Assembly: GCA_902806565.1 (NCBI GenBank)
Contig: CADCXA010000039.1
Span: 310,001-374,000 of the forward strand
Reading direction: 5' to 3'
From: Hypoxylon rubiginosum
Taxonomy: Eukaryota; Ascomycota; Sordariomycetes; Xylariales; Hypoxylaceae
DNA: 64,000 nt
Shown here in pieces: positions 1 to 10,367 of the stretch (position 1 is the first letter of the stretch; every line of letters starts with the position of its first letter). The notes beneath the pieces are model-generated. The model made no database searches and was not told the origin of the DNA. It was given only the letters and a program-made list of their open reading frames with translations. The position numbers were made by a program, and so were the translations under genes.

Positions 1-498
1 ATGACTAGATGGTCTCTTCGCGAGAATGTGAATTTTCTGGTCTAAGCTTGCCCTATGAACATTTCGGACTAATGGAGAGCGACGTGCGCCTACATATAGT
101 AGTGTATTTTTGTCTTAGCTTCTGATGCTACATGCACCTGGGTACGTCCATATCTATATGCCTCCTCTCTCAATTGGTGGAATATTTCCCTGTCCACAGT
201 ATAATCCCTATACCGGCCCAACTCTCGTATCTCTCCCCTCATTAACAAGTTACAACGTCATCTGCAAGGTACACTTCTAGACATTATCTGGGGTTATGGG
301 TATATTTCGGGCTACTATCTCCATGAGTTAAGATTCTATCCAGGTCGTTGGCCAAATGTGGTATAACCGCCCGACCAGAATGCCCTCCGGGACCAAGGAA
401 GAACAATGGCGTTTCTTGGCAGACCCAAGCTCAAGGGCCAAAGTACCAGCCTAAGAATCTACTTCCCCGTGGGGAAGATGAAGTTGCTTATATAGAGC
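1..498. other. intergenic, GH5 upstream region
   Basis: No credible coding region is visible. The last ~40 bases hold the promoter elements listed separately; the rest shows nothing recognisable. Confidence 0.5.
462..477. promoter_or_regulatory. inverted repeat with CreA-like core, GH5 promoter
   Basis: Two 7-base arms (CTTCCCC and GGGGAAG) are separated by GT. The right half contains GTGGGG at 469-474, which fits the SYGGRG consensus of the fungal carbon-catabolite repressor CreA/Cre1. It lies about 20 bases before a TATA box and ~115 bases before the start codon of a cellulase-family gene. Regulation by CreA is an inference from motif and context. Confidence 0.45.
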
Positions 499-506
499 TA
501 TAAAAG
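499..506 (+). promoter_or_regulatory. TATA box of the GH5 gene
   Basis: A TATAAAAG element 88 bases upstream of the start codon at 594, a usual distance for a strongly regulated fungal secreted-enzyme gene. Confidence 0.6.
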
Positions 507-593
507 AGTAGCTAATCTCGCTTTGATTGCTTGCTACTTCGTTGTGCTGTAGCTGAGCTTGTAACCGTGTCCACTGTGGACTAGCCAAGAAGC

Positions 594-2067
594 ATGAAGC
601 CGTCTATTACTCTTGGATCGCTCTGCGCAACTTTGACCTGTGCCTCATGGCTTCCTAATGCACCTGGGCTTTCTAGGGATCTTGAGCCGCGATGGCAGAG
701 GCGTATCGATCGCCGTCAAGAGAACTCTACTAGCGAGTGGCCGTATAGTCCGCTAAGAACTCACGGTAGAGACATCGTCAATAGCCGCGATGAAGTAGTC
801 ACTTGGGCTGGTGTGAACTGGCCGATGAGCGGGGAGACCATGATCCCCGAGGGTTTGGAGTGGAAGTCCGCCGAAGATATCTTGGACGACGTCGTTGGTG
901 TCGGCTTCAACTTCATCCGCATGTAAGCCTCCCGCCTAGGTAGAGTAGTTAACGGACGTTCGTGCTCAAATTCGGGATAGGGGCTATGCGATCCAAATGG
1001 TCGACGAAATCTATGACCATGGAGGCGAAGACGTGCCACTCGAAGTCGCCATGATCATGGCGCTTGGTTACGAGAACGGCACAAAAGTCACTAACGAGAT
1101 AATTGCCAAGAACCCCAGCTGGACTCGAGAGACGACTCGCTTTGAGATCTGGTCGGATATCGCAGACATCGCCGCAAGCAAGGGTGTATACATTCACCCC
1201 GACGTTCACGTGGGCAAGGCGCAGTGGTGTTGTAGCCACACCGACGGGAACGCCTGGTTTGACGACGTGAATTTTAACGCTTCGAACTGGCGCAGGGGAC
1301 TCTCATATGTGGCCGCCTGGGCCAAGGATCACCGGAATGTTGTCTCGATGTCCCTGCGAAACGAGCTGCGCGAATCGTGGAACCGCACAGATCTGTACTA
1401 CAACTGGCAGACGTTAGTAGGCAACATGAGCGCGGGAGCTGACGCAATTCACGACACTAACCCAGATATTCTCATTTCGTGGTCCGGGATGCAATACGAC
1501 GAGGACCTGTCCGCTCTCACGACCAAGAAGAACATACTCACGGCGCCTTGCTACAAGTGTACTGCGATCCGCGACGCTAATCGGCGCGACCCCGTCTATT
1601 TCGACCTCGACAGCTATCCCTGGGCGGATAAGGTCGTCTGGGAGCTGCACCTATATCCGATGAGCGAGGACGTCGACACCGGCACTTGTCCAGTGATCGA
1701 AGCTGGGTTGTACCGCAACGGCTTCAACGCCCTCGGTATCGACGCGCCCTCCGGCTGTGACATCACGGGCGACTGCCCGGCAGCGCAGCGCCTGACGCCG
1801 GTTATATTCTCCGAGTTTGGGAACGCCCAGGATGCTACGCTATACAACAGCACGGTGCAGAACTGCATTCGCGAGTACACCGAGAAGCACGGCGTGAGCT
1901 GGATGCTCTGGAGCTTAGCAGGAAGCTATCGGATCCGGTCCGGCGTTCAGGGCTTCGTCGATACTTGGGGCTTGACTAACGCCGACTGGTCAGGCTGGAA
2001 GGATCCGGATACTATCGAGAATTACTGGAAACCCTGGGTTGCTGCTATGAACCTAAGGAGGGCCTAA
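594..2067 (+). CDS. secreted GH5 glycoside hydrolase (cellulase-like)
   Basis: A 471-residue protein from two exons (594-922, 981-2067); the 58-base intron starts GTAAGC and its removal joins FIRM to GYAIQMVDEI in frame. The N-terminus has a hydrophobic signal-peptide-like stretch (residues ~1-26). GH5 hallmarks are visible: an Asn-Glu pair in SLRNELRE (acid/base Glu238) and a second Glu in FSEFG (nucleophile Glu388), with ELHLYP and WMLWSLAG strands between and after, as in the (beta/alpha)8 fold. GH5 enzymes hydrolyse beta-1,4-linked glucans or mannans with retention; the subfamily and exact substrate cannot be set by eye. Several N-x-S/T sequons and paired cysteines agree with secretion. 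There is no CBM1 or linker. The upstream TATA box and CreA-like site suggest carbon-source control. Confidence 0.88.
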
Positions 2068-2691
2068 TGTAGATGCTAAAGATACTTGATATTTGTATAT
2101 TTTATGAAGAGCGGTATAATGTAAATAACTGTTTCATATATATGCCATCTATCTGATCCCAAGTTACTATATTTTCTACCTTTGAATCAGACTCGAGTGA
2201 CACTGTCTAAAAAGTTCTTTCAACCATCTAGTCTGAAGGTGATCCTATCTCAGTTTCGAGATTATGGCAGGCTTCGCTCGACGCCTACATAGCTAGCCGA
2301 GTTGATTAGTTCCACACGATATCTCACGAATAAGAATGGTAAATACTTTGTCGATTTGAAGATAGACGACAGGACGAAGTGCTATGTGAGTAGAAAAAAA
2401 CAGTAATCGACTGTTCAAGATATGTGTGATCTTTATACACTTCGTCCTCTACATTCATACAAGAATTTGAAATAACCAGCTGTTCCACGCCGCTGAATGT
2501 TTAAGCCTTGCCGCAAGGAAATCCTAAGCGCATTACGCATTCATTCAACAAGGCTCCAACCGTGACATCCAAACCAACGCCGGTCCCATGCATCTATACC
2601 CATCGTGCCGACACCTATAGGTATCCTGTTGTATACAGTCTCGCATAACCATCAAGTGCTACCCCTCGAACGGGATCGTGATATGTGACAG
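2068..2691. other. intergenic, convergent 3' ends
   Basis: Space between the GH5 gene (plus) and the small membrane protein gene (minus). It has AT-rich 3'UTR-like sequence and no supported gene. Confidence 0.5.
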
Positions 2692-3211
2692 TCATAGGCG
2701 TATGTAGAGATCCATGCATTCGATCCTCCACTCCCTACGTCCCAGCAAACTCCGTAGCCACTCAATACCGAGTCCCGTCCACTCCTCTCTTCGCTTGGCT
2801 AACTCCTCGGCGGCGGCGCTGGCTAGGGCGCTAGCTGTGGTATTCAGCATCTCGACAGCAGTAGCATTGAACCCGTCGACTACGGGGTCGGGAATCATGG
2901 TCGCATTAGACGGACACGACGAGGTGGAGGGTCGCGGCGCAAACCAGTTGCTGCTAAAATCGAAGAAGCATCGGTCGGACCAGTAGCACGAGGTGACGAA
3001 GAGTATGAGCAGGAGGACGGAACAATAGACGCAGGGCCGGTTTAGGAAGTACGTGCAGACGAAGAAGAGGAATATGAAGGCCGGGGAAGCATTCGTGGGG
3101 ATGAAGAGTAGGGGAAGCCAACTAAATTGTTTAGAGACAGATTCACATGTTAGCGGGTATAACAACCAAGAGGATCGAGTTCAAAGACACGTACCTCCGG
3201 AGACAAAACAT
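2692..3211 (-). CDS. small two-TM membrane protein, function unknown
   Basis: Predicted 148 residues from a 17-base first exon (3211-3195) and a second exon (3121-2692), with a 73-base intron (GTACGT...TTTAG) in phase 2. Splicing gives the N-terminus MFCLRSWLPLLF, which runs straight into two hydrophobic segments (about residues 6-30 and 33-50) interrupted by NRPC. These are followed by a CYWSDRCFFDFSSNW stretch, sequons (NAT, NTT) and a helical, charged C-terminus rich in Ala/Glu/Arg. The continuous frame also has an ATG inside what I treat as intron, so the unspliced start is an alternative. No domain family is recognised; the mixed hydrophobic/aromatic pattern does not look like random sequence. 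Located between the GH5 gene and the EDC4-like gene on the opposite strand. Confidence 0.55.
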
Positions 3212-4671
3212 GGCGGTAGCTTGGACAGCGTTTGGTTTGTGTAAGGTAAACGGGTTGATAGAAGCAGCGTTCCGTCGGCTCAGGCAAACGGGAGGCGGGA
3301 GGACGGATAACTGTTTGCAAAGGAGGAAAAGAATCTCTCCTCCGTCGCTTACGCCGTGGGGTCGAGGAATTGAAATATATTGATTGCTATCAAAGACTTT
3401 TAATAACGAGAGTAGAAAGTGGAAATACTTTGGGGTACCTATAATTTTACATACCTACAGGTACTTCCAAAAGAGGTGATCAAGAATTTGGGAGTATGAA
3501 AGCGATTCGACTCTTCAGTCTCCAGTCCCTCCCTACAAGGCTGGTTCCCTAATGCCCTGTTACGTGCAAATTGGTTTAAGCTGTATATATATGCATATAC
3601 TGAGTAAGTAAGAAGCTTTCTAATGACATTTAGATGTATGTTTAAGTACATATGTACATGTGTGTACCTAAGGTAGAACGGTAGTACAACATTAAAGGTC
3701 TGGGGTATGATGCATTTGGAAGCCCCACTATTTACCACATTAAGGTTGACTTCTCCAACTAGCCCTGCTAGCCTGCTTAGCTTGCCACCTAAGCTGGCGC
3801 CCGAACCACAGCGGCATAACGGCATAACGGCATAACACGGCGCCTGCCTTTACACATCTACATGTAGGGGGCAGTTTTGCGTACCTAGCCGTTCTGCAAG
3901 TACTATATGCATACTAAAACAGTGGAGTCATATACTAGTACTTTCCACCGGACAAATAGTACTTCAATCTGTTTGATTGGGGTCCATTAAGACTGCCAGG
4001 TGGAGCTACCATCGCCAGCTAGAAACTTTAGCGCATACCTGCATCGCCGCCCAACGCTCAACCGTAACACATCCTTACACATCCTCTACATCGTTCAACT
4101 TCCTACCAGTTGACGAATTTCACTTCTCTTTCCTCAACCACCTCCCCAAACCCCCAATTTCTTCCGCTCTCGTCTTTCTATGTGCATTGCCCAAAAAGTT
4201 CTCTGTCTTTGCAAAAAGGCTGGGCTAGGTCGACTCACCTAATTGTCCCTTGGGCTCTTACCTTGTTACTTGTTATCGCTCCTGTCGTCAGATTGCGATT
4301 GCGATTGCGATTGCGGATAGAAGCTTTAGCTAAGGTACCTTAGCTTAGCTTATTTTTTTTTTTCCCTTTGATTTTGGCGAGGCTGGTAAAAGCTCACGTA
4401 TCAGATTTGGCAGAACGACAATCTTTTTTTTCCTTCTTTCGCTCTTCCACATTGAGCCAACACAACCGCCAGTCAACATTGTACTCGTTCCCTTCCTCCG
4501 TTCCTCCATTGCTTCATCAACCTTTTGCAACTAGCATTGGCGTTGTAACTGCTTTTCCTGGAACCCTCTCAGAACTCGTCTTGACAAGAGAAATATCTTC
4601 ATCTTTCTTTGCAATCTGTTGTATTGTATCGAGACTGATTTCACTTCACTTCCCTCACCTCCCATTGCATC
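3212..4671. other. divergent intergenic region and EDC4-like 5' leader
   Basis: Separates the minus-strand membrane protein from the plus-strand decapping scaffold. The proximal 550 bases are pyrimidine-rich (long C/T tracts at 4080-4180 and 4420-4660), typical of a fungal promoter and 5'UTR. A hexamer array lies at 4291-4314. No gene is supported. Confidence 0.5.
4291..4314 (+). repeat. GATTGC x4 microsatellite
   Basis: Four perfect copies of the hexamer GATTGC in the leader/promoter of the decapping scaffold gene, 360 bases before its start codon. Confidence 0.9.
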
Positions 4672-7600
4672 ATGGCGGGTTATAACCCGCCGGGTGGCAG
4701 CGACCCGAACAGCTTGCAGGCTATGCTTACTCGTTTGCAAGCTCAGCGTCATGCATCCAACATGGACGAATCTGATCCGGCTCATGATCTACTCTCTCGA
4801 TTTTCCTCCTTCAACCAGGGCAACAACTCGCAGGACTATTATGGTCAATCCGGCACAGATTCTCCTCCGTCTGGTTTGGACGACTTTCCACCGCCGGCTC
4901 CGACGCCTCCTAGCAATTTTGGTCATTCCCACCATACGACTGCCCCAATGGGATTGGGCCCGATCGGCACCATGCCTGCCAATCATCCGAGTAAAGTTGA
5001 CCAGAGCACAAATCTGCTGAATCTTCTTAAATTCAGTGGTCAGAACACCCAGAACTCTCAACCTCCGGCGCACACCTCACCGCCTGCCCATGCTCAAGCA
5101 CCGTCGTTCGATGTGTCGTCCTCTAACCTACCTCATACCGGTAACCCGCCTCCCATTCACGCTCCCGTCCCTATGCCGGCCGACCCCCAAGGCCTACTGG
5201 CGACTCTTATGAAGGGAAACGCGCAGAATGAATCATCGCGAGCCGAGGCTCAAGCGATTGCCCAGTCAAAGTGGAATGCTGGACCGCCTCCGATGGATAC
5301 TCAGGCGTATCTTCTCAACCTGCTTCATCGGCCAAAGCCCGCCCAGAATGACCAACCGTTCGCGTCTCAAGCCCCGACGTTGTCACCCCAGTCAGCAAAC
5401 GGTTCCTCGGTGGACCATTCTAAAGAATATACCCCGCTGAAGCAAGCCATTTCCAATACTGCTTCGAACGATGCAACGCCTATGCCTTTTAAATTCGGAA
5501 ACCAGGAACATGTTGCGTCCGCTCCTACCAAGTTCGAGTATAATTCTCCCATGTCTCAGCTATCCCAGCATGGTGGTAGTCACCACTCCGCGAAATTCGA
5601 TTACGCCAGCCATTCTGAGGCAAACACGACATCTCCTCACAACGTTGTGTCCAACTCTCCGACCCCAGGCACCGCACCTGCTGTCAGTCAAATGCCGACT
5701 GAGCTTTCCGCGGCGACTATGTTCGGCATGACCAAGAAAACTCCTAGCGCAGCTTCTTCTCCCGGACTTATCCACGATCACAAACGACTTAGCAGCCAAC
5801 GAAGCCCGATCACGAGTCCCGAGCATATTCGACGGAAGCTTGACAGCTCTCCTTATTCTAAAGCCGAGCACAGGTCCGCACCCGTCGAGACAACCAATCT
5901 ACCACCTGATGAGGAAAAGGAGACAGAGACAGTTTCAGAGGCGATCACCGGTCTTGCCGAACAAGCAGACAAGGAGGCCCGCGAGGCGCTAGAGAGGGCC
6001 GAAAACGAAGAGGTACAAGCTAAGATTCGCGCTGACTTTGAGTACATGATGAGGGCCAAAACTGACGCTGAGTTTCAGGATTTGGCCGGAGCAGCGGCGA
6101 AGGACATCAAAGCCGAGTTGGAGAAGGAAGAGAACGCCCACGTCCTCGAAGACACTTTTTCACCTGAAGTCGCGCAATCAATCCGTGGTGTCATCGATGA
6201 CGCTGCTCAAGGTGCAGTTGCGGATAGCTGGGAAAGCGCTGAAGCTGACGAGATTGTCGTGATTGAGGATATCCCCAATCCAGTGAGGGTGTACAACTTC
6301 CCCATGAAACCGTGGATCTCAATCACGATGCAGGAGAACGAGGAGCCTCGTCCTCAGTTCCGTGACGAGGTAATTCTCGACATTGCGCGACTCAAGAAGG
6401 ACTTTGATCAGATCGACCGAAATCTTGTCGCTGCTACTGAATCGTACATGGTCTATGGCATGTCTAAAGCTGGCGGCCTTCGTGTGATAAGACAGGACGA
6501 CGGTAAGGACGCCAAACTGTTCACAGACACAAAGGACCGCATTTTCAACGTCGCCATGTCAACGGCCCGTTCAGATCTGGGCACGACACTGCAGGAATCC
6601 ATCATTGGTACCGGTATTAGTGGGACGGTGTACTACGTCCAGATCAAGAATGGCGTAAAGGACCATCTGGAAGATGCCCACCCGGAACAGTACGGGTTTG
6701 CGCTCCCTCCTATTATGATCTCACAGGACGGGGGCGACTCTGGAGGTGTCCTGAAGACTCGAGCCAGAACTTCATCCACGCATCCTGAATTCTTCGCCGT
6801 TGGCCGTGGAAAAGTAATCAGCGTTATCTGGCCATCCTGGATCATGCAGAACAATGTTTTCAAACCGGGCCACGACCGCGTTGTTGATACCGAGAGGCTT
6901 TACAGGGAATGTTTCCTCAGAATCAGTACTGGTAAGGCCGGTAAAGATTTCACCTTCAGCCAAGATGATACGACAATTGTGTCTCTTGACAAGTCCGGCC
7001 GTGTGAAATTCTGGGATGTGCGCAACCTGATAGCAGTTGAGGATCCCGAAGCCCAGTTTCCCTTGCCCGCCCATACCTCGATCGAGGTCAAGGAGCCGCT
7101 CATGACCTTGAACACCACGCCAGAGGGCGAGAAGGCGTGGCCAACCTCGGTGTTATTGCTGGATAAGCAACGGCCATACCAGAAAGGGTGGGCTCTACGC
7201 TACATGATTGTGGGCATGAAACAGAATCATACTCTTCAGCTATGGGATCTTGCACTAGGCAAACCGGTGCAAGAATTCAACTTGCCACACACCAAGGAGT
7301 CGGATCCAGTATGCAGCATCATGTACCATCCTCCATCGGGAATGATTGTGGTCGGCCATCCCATGCGTAACTCGGTCTACTTCCTTCACCTATCGGCCCC
7401 GAAGTACACGATTAAGAATCTGTCGCAAGTCGAATACATCCAGAAATTGGTGGCGAAAGATGCGTCAATCCCAGAGCCTGACTCAACCGCGGTTATTAGC
7501 GGCGTCCGCGAGTACTCTTTCGGCAACAAGGGCATACTGAGAAGCGTGGACATGCTACCGAATCCTGCCACAACTGCCGATACCGATGAACAGGCTCTCT

Positions 7601-9501
7601 TCGAGCTATACGCAATGCATTCTAAGGGCGTTACCGGTATCGTCGTAAAACAGGGTGAACTTGGATGGACTAAGGATAACAAGATCATCGACGGTGTTGA
7701 CGCTGCCGAGGCAGGCTTGGTCAAGATTGCGAAGCTGAAGGAGTTGCCCAGTGCTGTGGTCTCTGAACCCCAGCCCTTGGAAGAGCACATATCTGTTCCT
7801 CTTCGAATCCGTTCCGTGAAAGAGACGCCTCCGCCACAGCAGCTTACATCTCTACCTTCCGCACAGGACCAGCCTCAGAAGAGTAATGAGAGCCTGACTG
7901 CCGCGGGACAGTCCGAGCGCAAAGAAGCCGTTGGCCCTAGCACTCCGGCCAACCAGTCGGACAAGACTGAAAAGAAAGCTAGGAAGAAGAGGGAGAAGGT
8001 CGCAGCAGCTGAGAGGCTAGCTGCAGAGAACGCCCAATCGAACGGCAACTCCCAATCTCCAAGAGTTGATCAGGCTCCCACGAAACATCTGGAATCCAAG
8101 CCATCTACATCCTCTATCCAGTCGGCCATGTCACAGGAATCAATCCAGTCAACTGTCAAACAAGTTGTGACCGCCCTTGGTGAGAAGTTAACCGGAGTCA
8201 TCGCCAGTGAATTCAAGGATCACCGGGAGAAGGTGGACATTGAATTCAATCATCGCGACGACAGGTTTGTTAAGAGTCAACATGTCCTGCTTGATAAAGT
8301 GTCCAACGTCTTGAACGCAAACGTCCAGGCCGTACTCACTAAAACCATTAGCGATCAGTTCGAAATTGACGTGGTTCCGGCTCTGAGTAACCTGATTACT
8401 AAGGTGATTTCGGATCAGATCGATAACAAGGTTAGTGGTCGGGTATCGCATTCGATCCAAAATCAGATGCAGAAGCTTTTGCCAAACGCCGTCAACCAGG
8501 CTCTTCAGAAACCCGAGCTCTCCAAGGCCATCTCCGACAAGGTAGCCAGCAGCGTGGCGCTCGAGATGGAGAAGAGTATCCGGCAGACTCTTATAACTAC
8601 AGTCACGCCGATCATAAACGACACGGCCCACACAGCCTCTCACTCCATTGTGCGGGAAGTCCAAGAACGAACCGCTGAGCAGATTGCAGAACTTGAACAG
8701 CAGCATCTCATTGATAGCAACAAGATTGACCAGCTTATTACCCTAGTATCTCGGCTCTCTGACACGGTTACCTCCATGGCGGCCACACAGTCGCAGCTCC
8801 AGGATGGGTTGTTGAAGCTACAACAGCAACCTTCCCGTGAACGCGTGTCTGCCGCACCATCCCAGCAGACTACGACCCACCACAGCCATGCCCAGTCCTT
8901 ACAGACACAGCCGTACGCATACGAAAGCCCCACGGCAAATGCTAGCAACCAGTTAGTCCCATTCCCGCCGAGCAACTCGAGTGTTAGAGACGCCGAGCTT
9001 CAGCACATGATCGCGGGCGTTGCAGCGTTCATGGAGAGAGGCGACTACGAGGCTGGCGTAGTTCGATGGATTCAGCAGGACCGTACGCAAGAGGTGTTTG
9101 ACGAGTACATTGTCAAATTGAATCCTCAGTTTCTTCATGAGTTGCGGACCTTGGTTTCCCTCTCGGTGGCGTCCGCCATCGTCGAGCAACTTGAAGGTCC
9201 CCTTCTTCGGGAGAGGGTGAACTGGGTGGAGACGGTTCTACACATTCTCCATTCTTCATTACCACATACTGTTAGTCACCCGTCTCCGTCAACAAATAAC
9301 TCTTCTCATCGTGACTATGAGCAGGATCCCCAGCTTCGCGACGTCGTGCCGAATGTTATGAGCAGATTCCTCGACCGGTTTCAGAAGCTGTACATGCGAG
9401 TCAACAGCCAATCTCCGAACGATCCCCTCTTGCTGCGTCTCTCGGCGATGACTAATATGGCAATCCAACTGAAAGACGTGCTTAGCCGCTCGAGCTACTA
9501 A
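4672..9501 (+). CDS. Ge-1/EDC4-type mRNA-decapping scaffold
   Basis: A single-exon gene for 1609 residues; the ATG at 4672 has a good context (CATC before it) and is the first in a long open frame. Order of parts: a low-complexity Pro/Ser/Gln/His N-terminus (1-400) with repeated leucine-rich short motifs (LLSRF at 40, LLNLLKF at 115, LLATLM near 173, LLNLLH near 210); a charged helical stretch (~420-520); a WD40 beta-propeller (~540-1000, e.g. FSQDDTTIVSLDKSGRVKFWD, LWDLALGKPV); a Lys/Glu/Ala linker (~1050-1130); a long amphipathic coiled-coil-like region (~1150-1400); and an all-helical C-terminus from ~1441 (DAELQHMIAGVAAFMERGDY). This order is that of animal EDC4/Ge-1 and fission-yeast Pdc1, which link Dcp2 to other decapping factors in P-bodies. 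Function is assigned from architecture; no enzymatic site is expected. Confidence 0.85.
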   Translation: MAGYNPPGGSDPNSLQAMLTRLQAQRHASNMDESDPAHDLLSRFSSFNQGNNSQDYYGQSGTDSPPSGLDDFPPPAPTPPSNFGHSHHTTAPMGLGPIGTMPANHPSKVDQSTNLLNLLKFSGQNTQNSQPPAHTSPPAHAQAPSFDVSSSNLPHTGNPPPIHAPVPMPADPQGLLATLMKGNAQNESSRAEAQAIAQSKWNAGPPPMDTQAYLLNLLHRPKPAQNDQPFASQAPTLSPQSANGSSVDHSKEYTPLKQAISNTASNDATPMPFKFGNQEHVASAPTKFEYNSPMSQLSQHGGSHHSAKFDYASHSEANTTSPHNVVSNSPTPGTAPAVSQMPTELSAATMFGMTKKTPSAASSPGLIHDHKRLSSQRSPITSPEHIRRKLDSSPYSKAEHRSAPVETTNLPPDEEKETETVSEAITGLAEQADKEAREALERAENEEVQAKIRADFEYMMRAKTDAEFQDLAGAAAKDIKAELEKEENAHVLEDTFSPEVAQSIRGVIDDAAQGAVADSWESAEADEIVVIEDIPNPVRVYNFPMKPWISITMQENEEPRPQFRDEVILDIARLKKDFDQIDRNLVAATESYMVYGMSKAGGLRVIRQDDGKDAKLFTDTKDRIFNVAMSTARSDLGTTLQESIIGTGISGTVYYVQIKNGVKDHLEDAHPEQYGFALPPIMISQDGGDSGGVLKTRARTSSTHPEFFAVGRGKVISVIWPSWIMQNNVFKPGHDRVVDTERLYRECFLRISTGKAGKDFTFSQDDTTIVSLDKSGRVKFWDVRNLIAVEDPEAQFPLPAHTSIEVKEPLMTLNTTPEGEKAWPTSVLLLDKQRPYQKGWALRYMIVGMKQNHTLQLWDLALGKPVQEFNLPHTKESDPVCSIMYHPPSGMIVVGHPMRNSVYFLHLSAPKYTIKNLSQVEYIQKLVAKDASIPEPDSTAVISGVREYSFGNKGILRSVDMLPNPATTADTDEQALFELYAMHSKGVTGIVVKQGELGWTKDNKIIDGVDAAEAGLVKIAKLKELPSAVVSEPQPLEEHISVPLRIRSVKETPPPQQLTSLPSAQDQPQKSNESLTAAGQSERKEAVGPSTPANQSDKTEKKARKKREKVAAAERLAAENAQSNGNSQSPRVDQAPTKHLESKPSTSSIQSAMSQESIQSTVKQVVTALGEKLTGVIASEFKDHREKVDIEFNHRDDRFVKSQHVLLDKVSNVLNANVQAVLTKTISDQFEIDVVPALSNLITKVISDQIDNKVSGRVSHSIQNQMQKLLPNAVNQALQKPELSKAISDKVASSVALEMEKSIRQTLITTVTPIINDTAHTASHSIVREVQERTAEQIAELEQQHLIDSNKIDQLITLVSRLSDTVTSMAATQSQLQDGLLKLQQQPSRERVSAAPSQQTTTHHSHAQSLQTQPYAYESPTANASNQLVPFPPSNSSVRDAELQHMIAGVAAFMERGDYEAGVVRWIQQDRTQEVFDEYIVKLNPQFLHELRTLVSLSVASAIVEQLEGPLLRERVNWVETVLHILHSSLPHTVSHPSPSTNNSSHRDYEQDPQLRDVVPNVMSRFLDRFQKLYMRVNSQSPNDPLLLRLSAMTNMAIQLKDVLSRSSY

Positions 9502-10367
9502 GCTGTGGACAACCCAATTTAGCTGTCCAAAAGGTGGTACGGCTGCACAGTTCGATGTCTCCTTAATTAGCTCTCTTAACCGGTATGTACTCTCTACCTA
9601 CATTCGGACGGGGTTTGGCGAGCTGTTTGCTTACTAGGAACTATTTTTAGGTAGTTCTCCCATTAGCGCTTCGTACTTGCAGAGACTTGGGAGCCATCGC
9701 ATTGACGGGTCATTGTTTGGGTCTTTCTAATCCTTAATTGTTGCTAGGCGTCTCGTTATGTTCTGGGAGGAGTCGTTCTCCTGGCAGGGGCCTGATTGGG
9801 CAGGTCATCATGGTTGTTATTTGCCGACGCTTGGTTCGACGAAGTGATGAATGGGTGGCATCGCAGTTGACATTGCACATAGCAGACTTGCACATATCTC
9901 GCGGTGGCTGCGGTGGCTCTGCCCGATTTTTCAGTGTTTTTGCATGCGGAATGATACCCGATGGATCACTTTGCACCTAGGTACATACCTAGATAGGAGT
10001 TTTCATTAGGAATATCCAAGTACCTACCTGGTAACAACGTTGTACTTTTTCAACATGGAATACGCCGTCCAAGACTAATGTAGCAGTGAAACGTGTAGTG
10101 CAGTAAGAATCAGCCACGCCGTTACTCAACTCTACGTACAAGTCTAGAAAATGAGGCTGCCTCCATTTAAAATGAAGGGAATGTGACATGACAGTAATGT
10201 CTGGCATTTTTAATACTGCTATTAAATTGGCAATTGGTTTGCATACTGATATCGAACCGAAGGTTATAGGTAGATTATATGCTATAAATAAGTACCTCCT
10301 ACCCATCTAAGCCAAAAGGGGGGGGAAGATTCAAGATTTCACAATCTATTCCAACGTTCAGATATCC
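9502..10367. other. intergenic, convergent 3' ends
   Basis: Between the EDC4-like gene and the M28 peptidase gene. It includes an ACCTAGGT palindrome at 9975-9982. Short open frames in both strands have no recognisable content. Confidence 0.5.

Noticed and set aside
2714..2986. 90-codon plus-strand frame
   Set aside because: Antisense shadow of the small membrane protein gene.
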